64,000 nucleotides of DNA from Naegleria lovaniensis (lineage: Eukaryota; Heterolobosea; Eutetramitea; Acrasida; Naegleriidae): positions 186,001 to 250,000 of the forward strand of contig NW_025407869.1 of NCBI RefSeq assembly GCF_003324165.1, written 5' to 3'. The translations under genes and the position numbers were made by a program. This document shows positions 38,898 through 50,700 of this stretch, one piece after another. The number at the start of each line of letters is the position of its first letter. Position 1 is the first letter of the stretch. The notes beneath the pieces were generated by a model, which had not been told where the DNA came from, made no database searches, and saw only the letters and a list, made by a program, of their open reading frames with translations.

Positions 38898-39676
38898 GCT
38901 TAGTGTTGGGAAACTAATCGAGAGACGGGAAAAGCTGATCAAAATATGCTAACAATGTTGTTAAATGAATGGGGAGATCTCCCCAACTTCAACACTCATG
39001 TTCTCATACGAGACTGTATCCTCTCTCTCTGAATTCCTTTTGATTGCAATGTTTCAAATTTCATCACAGCACTAAAGAGTATTCTGCGCACAGCCAATCC
39101 AAGGTTTTGCATTTTCATTTCAAAAAATAATCTCTGCGAAAAACAAGTTCGTTTCGAGTGATCTCTCAATCACTGCACTTCTCCCATAACGTCCGTACGT
39201 CGCTTCTGAATTCAATCTTCTCAGACAAGTTCTTCAAAGCGAACCACAAGTTCTCTTGAGAGAAGAACAACGTTGATCCGTGCCGATTGTTTGAATTTGG
39301 CCTTCTTTTGGTATTGTCTCTATCGATTCAAATAGTATTGTTGGAAGCCTTTTTAATATTACATCGTTATCTGCAATATCTTGTTGAATTTATAATTTTC
39401 ATCATCATCAACGCCATCATCACAACAACAGGCCAACACTCTACGTTCCGACAAGGACTCACCTCTCCAACAATTTAGTAGAACACGAATAACAAATCAT
39501 CATACTATCAAAAGACTCTTCACTCAAAGTGCCGAACAGAAATTGTTTCCAACTGATTGCCCCGTCTCACGGCTTGTCGGCTAAAATAGTTTTCTTCCAT
39601 TAACATCACAACAACAACAAAGCAACACTTGCCATCTCTGCATTGAAGCAACTTAAGAGAATATTTGCATCCTCTC
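38898..39676. other. Intergenic region upstream of the IPT/TIG gene
   Basis: 779 bp with pyrimidine-rich stretches and ATC repeats (39400-39420). No open frame with a family signal and no RNA gene seen. It likely contains the promoter and leader of the IPT/TIG-domain gene. Confidence 0.4.
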
Positions 39677-42039
39677 ATGTTGCCTTCGCTCGCCACTGTA
39701 ACATCATCAACACACAATATTACCTCACAACAATTACCGTCAACTTCAACAGCACCCATGAGCTCTCGTCCGCCCTCTAACAGTAATCGCAAAAAGGACC
39801 TTGTCAAAAAGGAACTCGACGTCGATCAATTACTTCAGCCCTCACAATCATCGTCCAAATTTGCAACTATTTTCGATTTGAACTCTCCTCTCACCAATTC
39901 ATTGTCGAGAGGAATTATTGAGACTTCGCCAAGTGCTGCAGGAACACCCTTGAGCATGGATCCACACCGTTTCCATGAAGCCTCTCCACTGCAACATTCA
40001 CCATCCACTACTTTGGCACCCTATATTTCTGATTTTTCTCATACTCAACAGGCTCACAATTCAAGCAGTCACCTTAATACCAACAATAGCAGCATTACCA
40101 GCATTTTAGGTCATTCTCCTTCAGGCGTTCCTCCTTCTTCAATACGATACATCTCAGCAACAACAGGTGGAACATTATCAGGAACAAATACCAACACCAA
40201 CAGCGCAAATGGAGCTTGCTCCCTTCTGTTACAAGGAAGCAATAGTGGAAACATTTCAAAAGCATCGTCAATGCAATTTCCTCCGTTAACATCAGCCAGT
40301 GACATTCACATGCCATTTAATCTTCCAACTCCTACATTCTTGAGTACTCCTAATGCACTCTTTTCAAACTCGTCATCATTTCCTAGCTCAGCATCAAATG
40401 TAGATAATATGCAGCAAAATGAACCCTTCCTTCTATGATCGCAACTGTTGAAGATTCTGTTCCATATCACAATCATCAACAACCTCCTCCAGTGCAACCA
40501 CCATCCAATTCTACATTTACTACTGATCATCATCACTCCTCTTTTGACCATCAAGCGTCACATCCTCAACCTCAACAACCTCTACCATCTCTTCAACAAC
40601 AAGGATCTGCATATACCAAGTCACCAAATCCTTCTTCATCACTGCATGTCATTAAACCATTGAACTCACCTGCGTCCTCATATCACAGTCAAAGCAATGA
40701 TTCTGGAAACAATGGCACTGAAGCAAAAGAAAAGTCTCGTATAGTTACTATACCTGACAGCTCTTCAGCAACAGGATCCTTAACAATAGACACTGATGGA
40801 TTGTTAATGATAGAAGAAGGTTTCGATTTACCTCCACCCAATCCTCAACCAGGAGGAAAACAAAATAAGAAACCACTTCCAAGACATATTATCAGCATTA
40901 GAATTTCTGGCATTCCTAGATACCAATTTTACTCTATGAAAGTTTCTCTGTTAGGTTATAAAACTAAGCAAAAGGAAGTACTCAAGGATATTGTGGAACC
41001 TGTTCTGTTATCAAAGAGTAAGGTAAATTTGCGAGGAGATTCAAAACGTGTGGACATGCATTTTGATAACATAATTATTGACGAAGCTTCACATATGAAC
41101 GGTAGAAAATTCTTCGTTAGATTTACATTGCTTTCTCCTGACAAATTACCTGTAGCTCATGTTGATTCTTCATATTTTGAAACAATTACTGACCGAGGAA
41201 ATCAAAAGCGTCAACAAAAGATTGATCATAGTCGTAGTAAGATTTCAAAAGTGCTGAAAGTCAGCCCTAGGTATAGCATTGTTCAAGGTGGACAATTGGT
41301 AAAAGTGTTAATCAATCAGCAAATTGTCGCTCCAAACAACGTTTACGTGTACTTTGGGGATAAACGAGCTCGATGCGTTTACGTTTCCCCAAGCAAGGAC
41401 AACACAATAGTTTGTGAAACACCTGACGGAAATGCAGATGAAGAAGTTGAGGTAAAGGTTTCTTTAGACAAGGGAAAAACTTTTATGGCTACGGACGCTT
41501 CGCTGAGATATGTTCCATTTAATTCCTTAAACGTTAATGGGGAAGCCAATGGTAGAGTATCTCCTTCATCAATGCCCTTTCTAGTGAACAGAGAGGAAAT
41601 ACGGCTGAAAAATACCTATCCTGCCCCAAGTACTCACAATGATGAAGAGTATGAGGACCATGAAAATAGTCAAGAATACGAGGAAAATTATGAAGATGGT
41701 AATAGCCAATCACAACATCAAATTCCAGCCCAAACCATTGCTTATAATCAACAAACACAGCCTTCACATAGCACTATTATCTCTGCTTTGAACCAGTCTT
41801 CACAACATCATCATGGATTTTCCAACTTCGTCAACGTGCAACACAACAGTCCTCAAATGAATGCCACAAACCCTTCAGTTCAACATCAATCTCTCAATCA
41901 CCCAAGGCAATACATGATGCAACCCAGCAACAACAGCGCAAGCCATCAACAAAATCACCAACAACCCTACGTTCTCCCCACTTCAGCTGGTACAATGCAA
42001 CAAAATCAAATGAGAATCTTTCAGAACTTCAATAATTAG
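39677..42039 (+). CDS. IPT/TIG-domain protein, putative transcription factor (two overlapping frames)
   Basis: An S/T/N/P-rich frame runs from 39677 to 40438. A second frame runs from 40435 to 42039 (534 residues), the two overlapping by ATGA. The second frame starts Q/P/H-rich. It then has a conserved-looking block (about 145-260, 'RHIISIRISGIPRYQFYSMKVSLLGY...NGRKFFVRFTLLSP') and an IPT/TIG Ig-like domain (about 275-365, 'VSPRYSIVQGGQLVKVLI...VYVYFGDKRARCVYVSPSKDNTIVCETP'). The tail is acidic then Q/N/H-rich. DNA-binding fold plus IPT is the layout of Rel/CSL-type regulators, so a transcription factor is likely but unproven. The frames may be joined by an intron (a donor at about 40347 and an acceptor at about 40452 would fit phase), or there may be a frameshift. 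Confidence 0.65.
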
Positions 42040-42062
42040 TTGCAAATAAATATTAGCTACCT

Positions 42063-43708
42063 TTAATGTTTAGATTGTCTTTGAGCTTGAAGATTCTTAA
42101 CATTGAGAGCAATGTTATGAGTTTTTTGAGCTGATTCTTCTGTCCTCTCCAAAATTTGTTGATAGATGTTTGGCAAATGCTTCTTCCCCGTCACACGGTG
42201 ATGTTCAGTATCTACTGTTGCTTGGATCTTCAATGAATTGATAGCTGAATTGATAAATTCTTCATCAAGTGGGAAATCAGTCTTTGAAGCATCTCCGTAA
42301 GCGAACACATGTGAAACCTTAGCATAGCTTTCAAAAATCATATTTTTGCCTTGATTCATAAATTCCTTAACATGTGATGCAGTAAAATAATCATTCTTGA
42401 GAATATTTTCACATGTCATTAGGGTGTCATAAGCAGCTTTAAAGTCATGGTTGACATTCAATTGATAAATAAATTGAATAACAGGATCACTCAAGAGTTC
42501 ATCTTGTTGTTGAAAATCGGATCTAATAATCAAATGTTGTTCCATAAACTTTACCAATCCATTCAAATAGGTCTTGTTGCGTTTCTTCAAAATTATGATA
42601 ACAGCCAAATAACGAAGAATATAGGAGCAATTACTTTGGAAGAGTGCAGAAATGTACTTGTTAGATGTAAGATCTGTTTGTGGGTGAGAAGTTCCAGCTG
42701 GATAAGGGAAAAATAGGTCTAAGAATACCTTGTATCCATTAGCTTGATCAAAGAAAGCAACAAAGAGGGACCAATGAATGAACCAGCATCTAGCATTGAT
42801 GAGATCCAATTCAACGCTCTTAACACCACTTTTTGTGATTGCTGTGGTAACTGGAGCAGTTGAGGAAGCAGCAGCATTTGCTGATGATCTTTCATGTTGT
42901 AACATTTGTTGGAATCTGTTCTCCATCAATTCTCTCAAATCATTTAATGCAGCACTAGCACTTTCCCATTCCTTGCACATTAATTCGCTTGCTAATTTAC
43001 CCCAAGCGGTCATGTATGCCTTGTCGATATTAACTTCTCCATAGAGTTGTTTAACATCAGATAACAATGCTGCAGCAGTTTCATAATCTCCTGTTTCATA
43101 AATGAACTTTGCATAGTCATAGAGCTTGTCCAACATTTCAGGTTTAATTCTATTATCGCCTGAAAGATAAACTTGCAAGGACTCCTTGATAGATTCCTTG
43201 TTTTGATTATAGTCTTTCAATTTGGTAAGAAGAGGCTCGCATACTTGTTTATAATTCTCGATTTGATCCATAATCTCCTTCTCCTCTTTTTGATAGTCGA
43301 TTGGAGTGATACCTGCTTCACTAATAGCACCGAGTTCTTCTTGTTTTTTCTTTTGGAAGTCCAACATCTTGGTCTTTTTACTTAATTCAAAAGCAGCAAG
43401 TTGTACTTGTTGTTTTGGATAAATCTACATTGTAGAGAGTTGATAAAATACGTCGGAGAATATACAAGTTTCCAAATGATGATAAAGCATAGCAATGTCA
43501 AGCCATTGAAGGTGTGAGCATCATCACCCGAATATTATTTTAGATTATTTTGGACAATCATCATGATGTTAATAATGTGAATACAATTGAGTATAACCAT
43601 GATAATAATAACAACACGTACCTCATTTTGCTCGAGGAATTCAAGCAAAGGAAACATGAGATGTACATCGAGGAAGGGAATAATCTTCAAAGTAAGAGAT
43701 TGGTTCAT
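42063..43708 (-). CDS. EIF3E: Translation initiation factor eIF3 subunit e (INT6)
   Basis: Two exons: complement(join(42063..43424, 43622..43708)), 482 residues; 197-bp intron (GTACGT/GTAG). Splicing gives 'FLDVHLMFPLLEFLEQNE-IYPKQQVQLAAFELSKKTKMLDF', which matches the start of eIF3e. Later motifs: 'MLDKLYDYAKFIYETGDYETAAALL', 'AWGKLASELMCKEWESASAALNDLRE', 'CWFIHWSLFVAFF', 'SYILRYLAVIIILKKR', and a PCI-type C-terminal region 'INSLKIQATVDTEHHRVTG'. eIF3e is a PCI-domain subunit of eIF3, which assembles the 43S complex. A 25-residue Ala/Ser/Thr insert (SSANAAASSTAPVTTA) lies mid-protein. The stop is 23 bp from that of the convergent IPT gene. Confidence 0.93.
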
Positions 43709-43990
43709 TTTTTATGTCGACAGCCTGTTGTGTGGTGTGAATGTCGAAATTTACTTGCACGAGCCAATAAGAATATCAAAGGCAACAAAATTCTGTTACA
43801 AGTCATTGCTTGGTGTTTGAAGTGCAAGTCAGCTCATGGTTGTCTACATTAAATTCGGACGGTAATTCCAGCTGTAGTTAAATGTTGATGTAGTATCATC
43901 ATTCGAGCACACGAAACTTTTGGAGGCATCGTCTCTTAAAATCAGTTCTGCGCTCCGAAGACATGCTAAAATGACAAACTGTTGCAAAAT

Positions 43991-46207
43991 TTATGGTTCA
44001 TCGATACTGGGAAGTATTTTTGATTGTTGGGCTTTGCGCATTTCCTGGAGGTCTTCAAGTGTGGTGGCCATTTCAGGTGTCTTATCCTCTCGTGTTTTTA
44101 CGAACACAGGAAAACGTATGCCCAAGCCAGAGCTTGTGGCGTTGGACTTGGTAATGTCTGCACCAGACACTTCACATACAAGTTGCGGTACGAACCAGCA
44201 GTCAATAGATTTGAATGCACTTTTAGGAACAACTACACCGTATTTGCTTTCGAGGTCCCGTTCATCAGAGATTAGAGGAGTTGGAATGTAATGTTTGAGG
44301 GATTCGTTTGTCAACAGTTCAAGCAACTTGTTGGATAATCCTGATCCAACAAAGCAAACAGTACAAATTTTACCAGTTTTTGTGTCGATAGCTCCCATCA
44401 AGAAGGATCCAAACACGCCTGACCTTTTACCGTTTCCTTTCTTTGCTCCAAGAACAATTAGATCCATTGTATCGTAAAGACCTTCCTTAATGTACTCCTT
44501 TTTCAATTTGTACCATCCTCTCTTACCAAATTCATAACTTGAAGAGAGGCATTTGATGATGAGCCCTTCGCAGTTGGAAGCTAGAGATTCATTCATTGTG
44601 TCATAAATATCATCCACAATCTTTTCCAAATCCGTAGAATGAATATCAAATACTTTTGCCTCAGACATTTTAAGAACTGAATTGTCAATGTTTGATACAA
44701 TATCTTCCAGAATATTTCTTCTGTGCTGTAAGGGAGAGTTGGTTAGAGATTGATCATCCAGAAAAAGGATATCAAATGCTCGAATCAAAGGGTTCATTGA
44801 TGATGCTAACTTGGCTCTATTTTGAAATTCTTGGAAGCTGGCCACTTTTCCAGAATCTTTGTCACAAATAATATATTCACAGTCCAGAATGAAGCTTCTT
44901 TTGTTATTCTGTGATAGTATGGATTGCATCAACGACTCTTTTTCAACTGGGTAATGTTTTAGTAAATCTGTTGCTTTTCTATTTCTAGAGAAACTCAAAA
45001 CTTGATTTGTTGATGCATCAAAATGCAACAACAAGCGCTCTCCATCGTATTTGCGTTCACAAATTATTTGAGATTCTCCTTCGTTCTTTAACTTTGTCAA
45101 AAAATCTGCATCTATTTGCTTCATAGGTTTTGCTAACATTGGTGATACTATGGAGCCAATGCCTAAAGGAGATGTTCCATTAGATAGGGAAGAAAGAGAT
45201 CCTCGGGTGCATAGAAAATCATAAATCGTACTTGGGTCTTTTGTTTTGGTATAGGTATCAATGTATGAAAAAATTTGAGAGTAGGTTAATTTTACATTAG
45301 AGTTAAGCTTTGACTTCTCGATAGCCTTTGCTAAAATTGTCAACCACTCAGCTCTCTTAAGTCCTGTTATCGTTGGTAACTCTTTAGATAATATTTTGAT
45401 AACCAATTTCAGCTCCTTATACTTCCTAATTTGTTTTAGCAGCTCTAGAGCAATATCTATCTTTTGTTTTGTTACTGACTTCTTCAACTTGTTATCGGTA
45501 TTTGAGAGCCTTTTTAGATAATCAAATACCTCACTTGTTTGATGTATCGTCTCTCCAAATTTTTTACACTGATTTGCTGGTTATATTTTACCATACAAGG
45601 CTGCAAGAAGTGCAAACATGTCTCGAGTAAATTGTTTCCAGAATTAATGTAATGTTTTCTAATTTCTTCTAAGCTAACGTTTGACCTACTCTCGTAAATG
45701 AGACCGAATAATGTTTCAGAAGTAAGTGTAAATGACATAGATTGTTTAACTAAGTTCTGTACAGAGCTGTCAGTTAGCAAAATGTTACATCTTGAAACGA
45801 ACCTCTTTCATAAGCATGAAATACACCATTTTCAAAGATTCCATATCCTTCTTGTCTAGCAGCTCTTTCAATAAAGAAAACAAAGCGTCCTGATTTTCTG
45901 ATTTTTCACATGAATCCACAACGGACGCCAAGCAAGCAAAATAGTCACTGTTTGTTTCTACCTCTTCGCCATTTTTAGCTTGGCTGTCTTCAACAGTGTT
46001 GTTATTGTGAAGTGAGAAGTTTTTACAGAAAGCTCTTCGGTTCGTACAGGTTATGATCGGAAAGAATTTGATTTTCATTGTTGAAGAGCTAGTGTGATGA
46101 TTGATTGAGAGATCTGTGTTGAAAGCCATGCCTCTTGTGCAATACCCGATCAAACACGATTTTCTCAAGTGTAAAGCTCTGATTGAAGCGGAACGAAGAG
46201 AATTCAT
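43991..46207 (-). CDS. ATP-dependent DNA ligase (LIG1 type), possible mitochondrial presequence
   Basis: Proposed exons: complement(join(43991..45568, 45592..45766, 45789..46207)), 723 residues. The N-terminus (MNSLRSASIRALHLRKSCLIG) looks like a mitochondrial presequence. A ligase DNA-binding domain follows: 'FACLASVVDSCEK...LLKELLDKK', then 'FTLTSETLFGLIYESRSNVSLEEIRKHYINSGN', 'KKFGETIHQTSEVFDYLKRL' and 'KQKIDIALELLKQIRK'. The catalytic core has motif I CERKYDGERLLLHF (adenylated Lys), motif III FILDCEYI, IIIa RAFDILFLDD, IV EGLIIK, V WYKLKKEY and a C-terminal OB fold ending 'GLGIRFPVFVKTREDKTPEMATT'. It seals nicks in replication or repair. Two frame changes in the N-terminal third are each resolved by a 22- or 23-nt GT-AG intron (listed separately). 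Confidence 0.85.
45569..45591 (-). other. Putative ultra-short intron 2 (23 nt) of the DNA ligase gene
   Basis: On the minus strand it begins GTAAAATATAAC and ends AAATCAG. Its removal joins LETCLHFLQPCM to CKKFGETIHQTSEVFDY, keeping ligase homology and the expected spacing between the helices of the DNA-binding domain. Without removal the frame stops soon after. Confidence 0.6.
45767..45788 (-). other. Putative ultra-short intron 1 (22 nt) of the DNA ligase gene
   Basis: On the minus strand it begins GTAACA, contains TGCTAAC (a near-perfect branch-point sequence) and ends GACAG. Removal joins MKEVRFK-I to SVQNLVKQSMSFTLTSETL in frame. Without removal a TAA immediately follows RFKM. Confidence 0.6.
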
Positions 46208-46294
46208 TTTTTTTAATGATGATTTTTCAAAATCAAATCCAATCAAAACTTGGGCATACGCCCTTTGATTTATAATATTTACAACAACGACTGA

Positions 46295-47683
46295 TCAAGC
46301 AAACAATGAAAGAAATTGTTCAATTTCATCAATTTCATCTTGCTCTGTTGGATTTGTTTGTGCTGCTGGTTGAGAGAGTTGTTGAGAGGGATTATTGTTG
46401 TTGTTGAAAACAGGAGGGATTGATGCTACATCGTGTGCACTCTGTTGCAGGGCAACATCTTCGTTGGATTTGTTCTCATTCATGGTCGAGGTATTGAAGA
46501 AACAATATTCTGTTTGAGGTAGGTGTTCATTTTGTGGTTGAGCCGAATTCGCTTGATGTGTCTGTGCAGGGAACTCAAAAGTTCTGAATTCGTCAGGAAG
46601 GAATGAATTTTCATCCATGAAGGCTCTAATGTCGTCGAGACAGGCATTGATCTCTTCATTCATACTTGTCGACTCCATATTCTGTGCTTGGGAATAGCCT
46701 TGTCTTGGAGTAGATGATTCACTATCTACAAGCATTAGATGCGAGAAGGAATTAAGCTCACTATCTGTTGAATGCATGGATCTTGGAGTAATGGAATTGT
46801 CTGTGCACACATCTGTTCCAGGAGAGTAGCTTCTTGACAGGAAGAGTTGTTGAGGACGATTTTGCTTATGTTGTACAATGGTCATTGGTTGTGTACAGGA
46901 GAGGGATGACGTATTTACATTCATGGATTGAGGTTGAGCTTGTTGCTGAAAAAGGAAAGAAAGTTGAGATGGTATTTGTTGAGGTGATACTACCTGTGGA
47001 GGATAGGACATGTTGTTGCCTTGATTATTACTGATACAAGTGTTATTTTGGTTAGAATTGGTATTGCTTAAGAAACCAGACATTGAGTTTTGGAACATCA
47101 TGTTGTTCGCAGCGGTTGCATTCATCATGTTGTTTCCATTCATGGCATTCATATTGTTGTTGGTATTGTTATTGTTGCTCAATGATGCAATCAGAGTTCC
47201 AATAACCATAGGATCAAAATTATTGTTATGGTTGGAAGGAGATCTGAATGAAGACATCAAGCTTTCACTGCTCATGGATGCTCGTCTGTAATTATAGGAG
47301 GCAGATGAAGATCTTCCTGATCTATTGATACTGAAACCTCTTGGAGAGGTTACTCTGGGAGTACGGGGAGAAGTGACTAATGAGGCTTTTGTATCCACAG
47401 CTTGCTGTTGTTGCTGTGACAAGATTAATCGTGAGAAGAAATCATTGTTACTGGTGCCGCTTGGTGAATTAATCTGTGCTCGATCCGCATTAGGGAAAAC
47501 GTTCGTTTGGGCATGTTGAGAGCAGTTTGGTGTGCTATTGAACTGATTAGGCGTAATGTTCAGGGAGGGTGAGCCAGATAGAAAAAGCTTCGTAGGCAAC
47601 CAGCCTATCTGGCGTTCCCAACTCCCAGAAATAGTGTTACAATAGCATTTGGAAAGCACTTTATTTTTTAGAATCCTAACCAT
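46295..47683 (-). CDS. N/Q/S-rich low-complexity protein, unknown function
   Basis: 462 residues, no intron. The composition is dominated by N, Q, S and T, with homopolymer-like NNNN and QQQQQ tracts. Short motifs stand out: SGSWERQ near residue 20, SPRTPRVTSPRGF (proline-directed phosphosite pattern), SGR-SSSASYNYRR, and an acidic/hydrophobic C-terminus (EQDEIDEIEQFLSLFA) that resembles an activation or short binding motif. No folded domain is recognisable. It may be a regulatory protein; that is a guess from composition. The start codon lies 67 bp from that of the divergent transposase-like gene. Confidence 0.6.
   Translation of the reverse strand: MVRILKNKVLSKCYCNTISGSWERQIGWLPTKLFLSGSPSLNITPNQFNSTPNCSQHAQTNVFPNADRAQINSPSGTSNNDFFSRLILSQQQQQAVDTKASLVTSPRTPRVTSPRGFSINRSGRSSSASYNYRRASMSSESLMSSFRSPSNHNNNFDPMVIGTLIASLSNNNNTNNNMNAMNGNNMMNATAANNMMFQNSMSGFLSNTNSNQNNTCISNNQGNNMSYPPQVVSPQQIPSQLSFLFQQQAQPQSMNVNTSSLSCTQPMTIVQHKQNRPQQLFLSRSYSPGTDVCTDNSITPRSMHSTDSELNSFSHLMLVDSESSTPRQGYSQAQNMESTSMNEEINACLDDIRAFMDENSFLPDEFRTFEFPAQTHQANSAQPQNEHLPQTEYCFFNTSTMNENKSNEDVALQQSAHDVASIPPVFNNNNNPSQQLSQPAAQTNPTEQDEIDEIEQFLSLFA
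47608..47623 (-). repeat. Left copy of a 16-bp inverted repeat (encodes part of SGSWERQ)
   Basis: TCTGGCGTTCCCAACT here is the exact reverse complement of 51478-51493. Weaker similarity continues inwards (TGTWACAC, then TGG). In both places the outward-reading gene translates it as SWERQ preceded by SG. The two copies bracket the P-element-like gene. Confidence 0.7.
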
Positions 47684-47750
47684 TTTAAAAAAGGTCGAGC
47701 AGGCTGTCGAAGTTTTGTTCTGGTGTTTGCTGGAGGTTTTTTCAATAAAA

Positions 47751-50700
47751 ATGTTAAAACATGAACGAAACGCCTTTGTCGGTCTGTTGAGACCGGAATA
47801 TCATGTTGCCATCAAAACAATGCTATTCGCAGTCCATCAATATATTAATGTCGAACATTTAATAGAAGATATTATTGATCAATGTGGATTTCATCGCAAG
47901 GATTTTAATACCATCCATCGCCATCTCGAACTATATTTCTCATACCTCATCACACACAACAAACGAGTCCCATTTGTTCTATACTGTTGCAAATTCCAGG
48001 TTGACAATTCAACAAAGATTGCACAATATGTTACTGATTGCATTGACCCGGACGAGGATAGTGCTATCTATAACATTTACTCTGACCCAAAATTTCAAAA
48101 TCAAAGACAAAATCAAGAGTTAACATCAGAATGGATCAACAAACTACATTTTCAAGGCTATTTGAAATTGAAAGAGTGTCATGACGAGCTGATGCGAATT
48201 CGTCAAAAACGTAAACACTCCAAAACAAGTACAGCTTGCGAAGACCCACCTCAAACCTCAACAACGTCACAACGTTATTCTAGTTCAACCATCATGAAAT
48301 TACTCGAACCAGAAAAAAATGTCGGCGTTATTGAATTACATAAAATCCTGGATCATGGTTTTGCTGAAGACTACATCACGTTGTCATATTCAACAAAAGA
48401 ACAAACAGCACCGTATTACATGCTGCAACAACTAATTAACAACAAATTTATTCCAACACACTCATCAATTGTAAATACCAAGTCCGACACCATCTCTCAT
48501 AATTTTGTAGACCATGCTGATTTTAAATCACAAAATAACGATGATGATAGTTATTATTCGGAATGTGATATATTTGATGAGGATATTCAAGAATTGAAAA
48601 AATTGTTTTTTCAGGTGTTAGGTAGTCGCAAATTAGTACCTCGAACTTTCTTTTTCACATATCTTCGTGATGCTTTTTCACAATTAATTTGCAAAGACAG
48701 TAGAGGCCATAGATGGAGCCCATCTGTTCTTTGTTTTGCTCAAGATTTATTGGTTATCATGGGATACAATGCGTATGAAGCATTGGCGAGAGGGTTGAAA
48801 CGAGGACAAGAATTTGAACCCTCTTCTGAAAGATGTAACTTAGTCCTACCTTGTTCATCCACACTCGACCATCATTTTCACACCGCATCATATGGAGAAG
48901 GGAATACTAAACTAGACAAAGATGACTTTGATAAGCTAGTAGAAAAAATGAAGGTTATTGAAAATCAAAATTTTGGTCTTGTTCAAATTGATGCAGTAGA
49001 TGTAACACCGCATTTAGGAATCAATACCAAGCTTGGGCTTGTATACGGTGCCAATGAAGGTCCATTGAAGATTAGTGATTGTACTGCACTAGCTCAGAGT
49101 CCGAATTTTCCACCCAAGGGTTTTTTAGCTGAAAAAATTGTTCAAACTTTATATTGCAGTATTAACGGTGAAGTTCGAATTCCTGGAAACTTCAAAGTAT
49201 GCACTACTGAAACTGAACAAACCATTAGAGACACGATTTCTGAATTTCGTGACACATATACTCGAAACATCGTCTGTACTGTGTCAGATGCAGGGTCTGC
49301 TAATTACAAATATTTCACATCGAGCCCAAATGAACTACATCATTTTTGCTACAGTCACCATTGCAAAAACATGAGGAATGCAATTAATGGGAGACCAAAA
49401 TTATATCCGGTTGCCACTAAAGTAGGTGCTCCAAACCTTCAAATTGCACGCCATTCCTCTGCTTGTATTTCTTCCAACGACAACGGAAACGGTTGCCATT
49501 TGATGAAAATTGTTATTCAAAGAACACAAGCGACCAACATACCACTTTCCTTCATAGTGAATGACAAAGACACAATTTCATTTGAATGGAAAGAAAAAGA
49601 ACCACGGAATTTTAACTCTGGAGGCATTTCTTTCTATCATAGCAGCAATGACAACGAATTAAGTGTTACGTTGTTGAGTGAAACCCTTCATACTAACATT
49701 GGTAAAGTGTGTGTGGCAAATTTTAGCAATCAAGACATAGCTGTCACCAAAATTTCTTGTTCTATTTTACAACGATTTGAATTGAACACACTCGATGAAA
49801 TATATAGACAACAACCTTTAGAGTGGTGTAAAATAGTTAAACGGAGCTCGTTTATCAAATATGATGATCAATCTGAGGATGTATTACGTGATGTATGCAA
49901 TTTACAGTTACTTGAAAAATTACGATTATTGAACGAGAGAACCAACTATCGATATTTAGGATTCTATAAGTACTTAAAAGCGATACATGATTTATTTCAT
50001 GTTTACGATGACAAAAATCATGATGGAACATCTTCACACAATTTGCACGAAGTGTTGCAAGTTCTTAAGGAAAATTTGGACTATTTGAATGAGTGGGATA
50101 CCGTTTTCCAAGACGTCATTATTTCCAATAAGAATAATAATTTTACATTATCCGGAACCCTCACAAAAAACATCATTATCCATAACATCAAAACAATTCA
50201 GAAATTGATCAGAATTATTCCACAAGATGCAGTTTTTGATTTGTCTTTATTGGGAACACGTTCTCTTGAAGGATTTTTCGGAGAGTCACGTGATTATTCA
50301 AAAAGAACCACAGTATTGGACTATCATAGAAGTTACTCAAACATGAAAATCAAATTAGTGAAAAAAGAATGTGTATATCTTTCATACAATAACGATAGAA
50401 AGAGGAAATATTGTGATGCCCCTAGTCAAATTAACCAACAAATTTTGATGAGAATGACTGAAAAACAATTTGTTGACTTTAATAATGAAAGAAAGCAAGC
50501 TAGAGAAAGCGTGACATCCATTTCTTATAGTTTTACAGATCAAGATTTAATTTGTGCGAAAGACTTACAATTGCGATGTTTACAACATCGTGTCAACTCC
50601 ATCCGTCAATCATACCATCAGTCAAGACATGACTATAGGGCCGGATTTGCCACCGATTTCATGGAGACAAGCATTTCCAATTACTACAACATTTCACTTC

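Noticed and set aside
45785-46207. Separate small gene with a mitochondrial presequence
   Set aside because: Its C-terminal part matches the start of the ligase DNA-binding domain and joins the next exon in frame through a 22-nt GT-AG segment.
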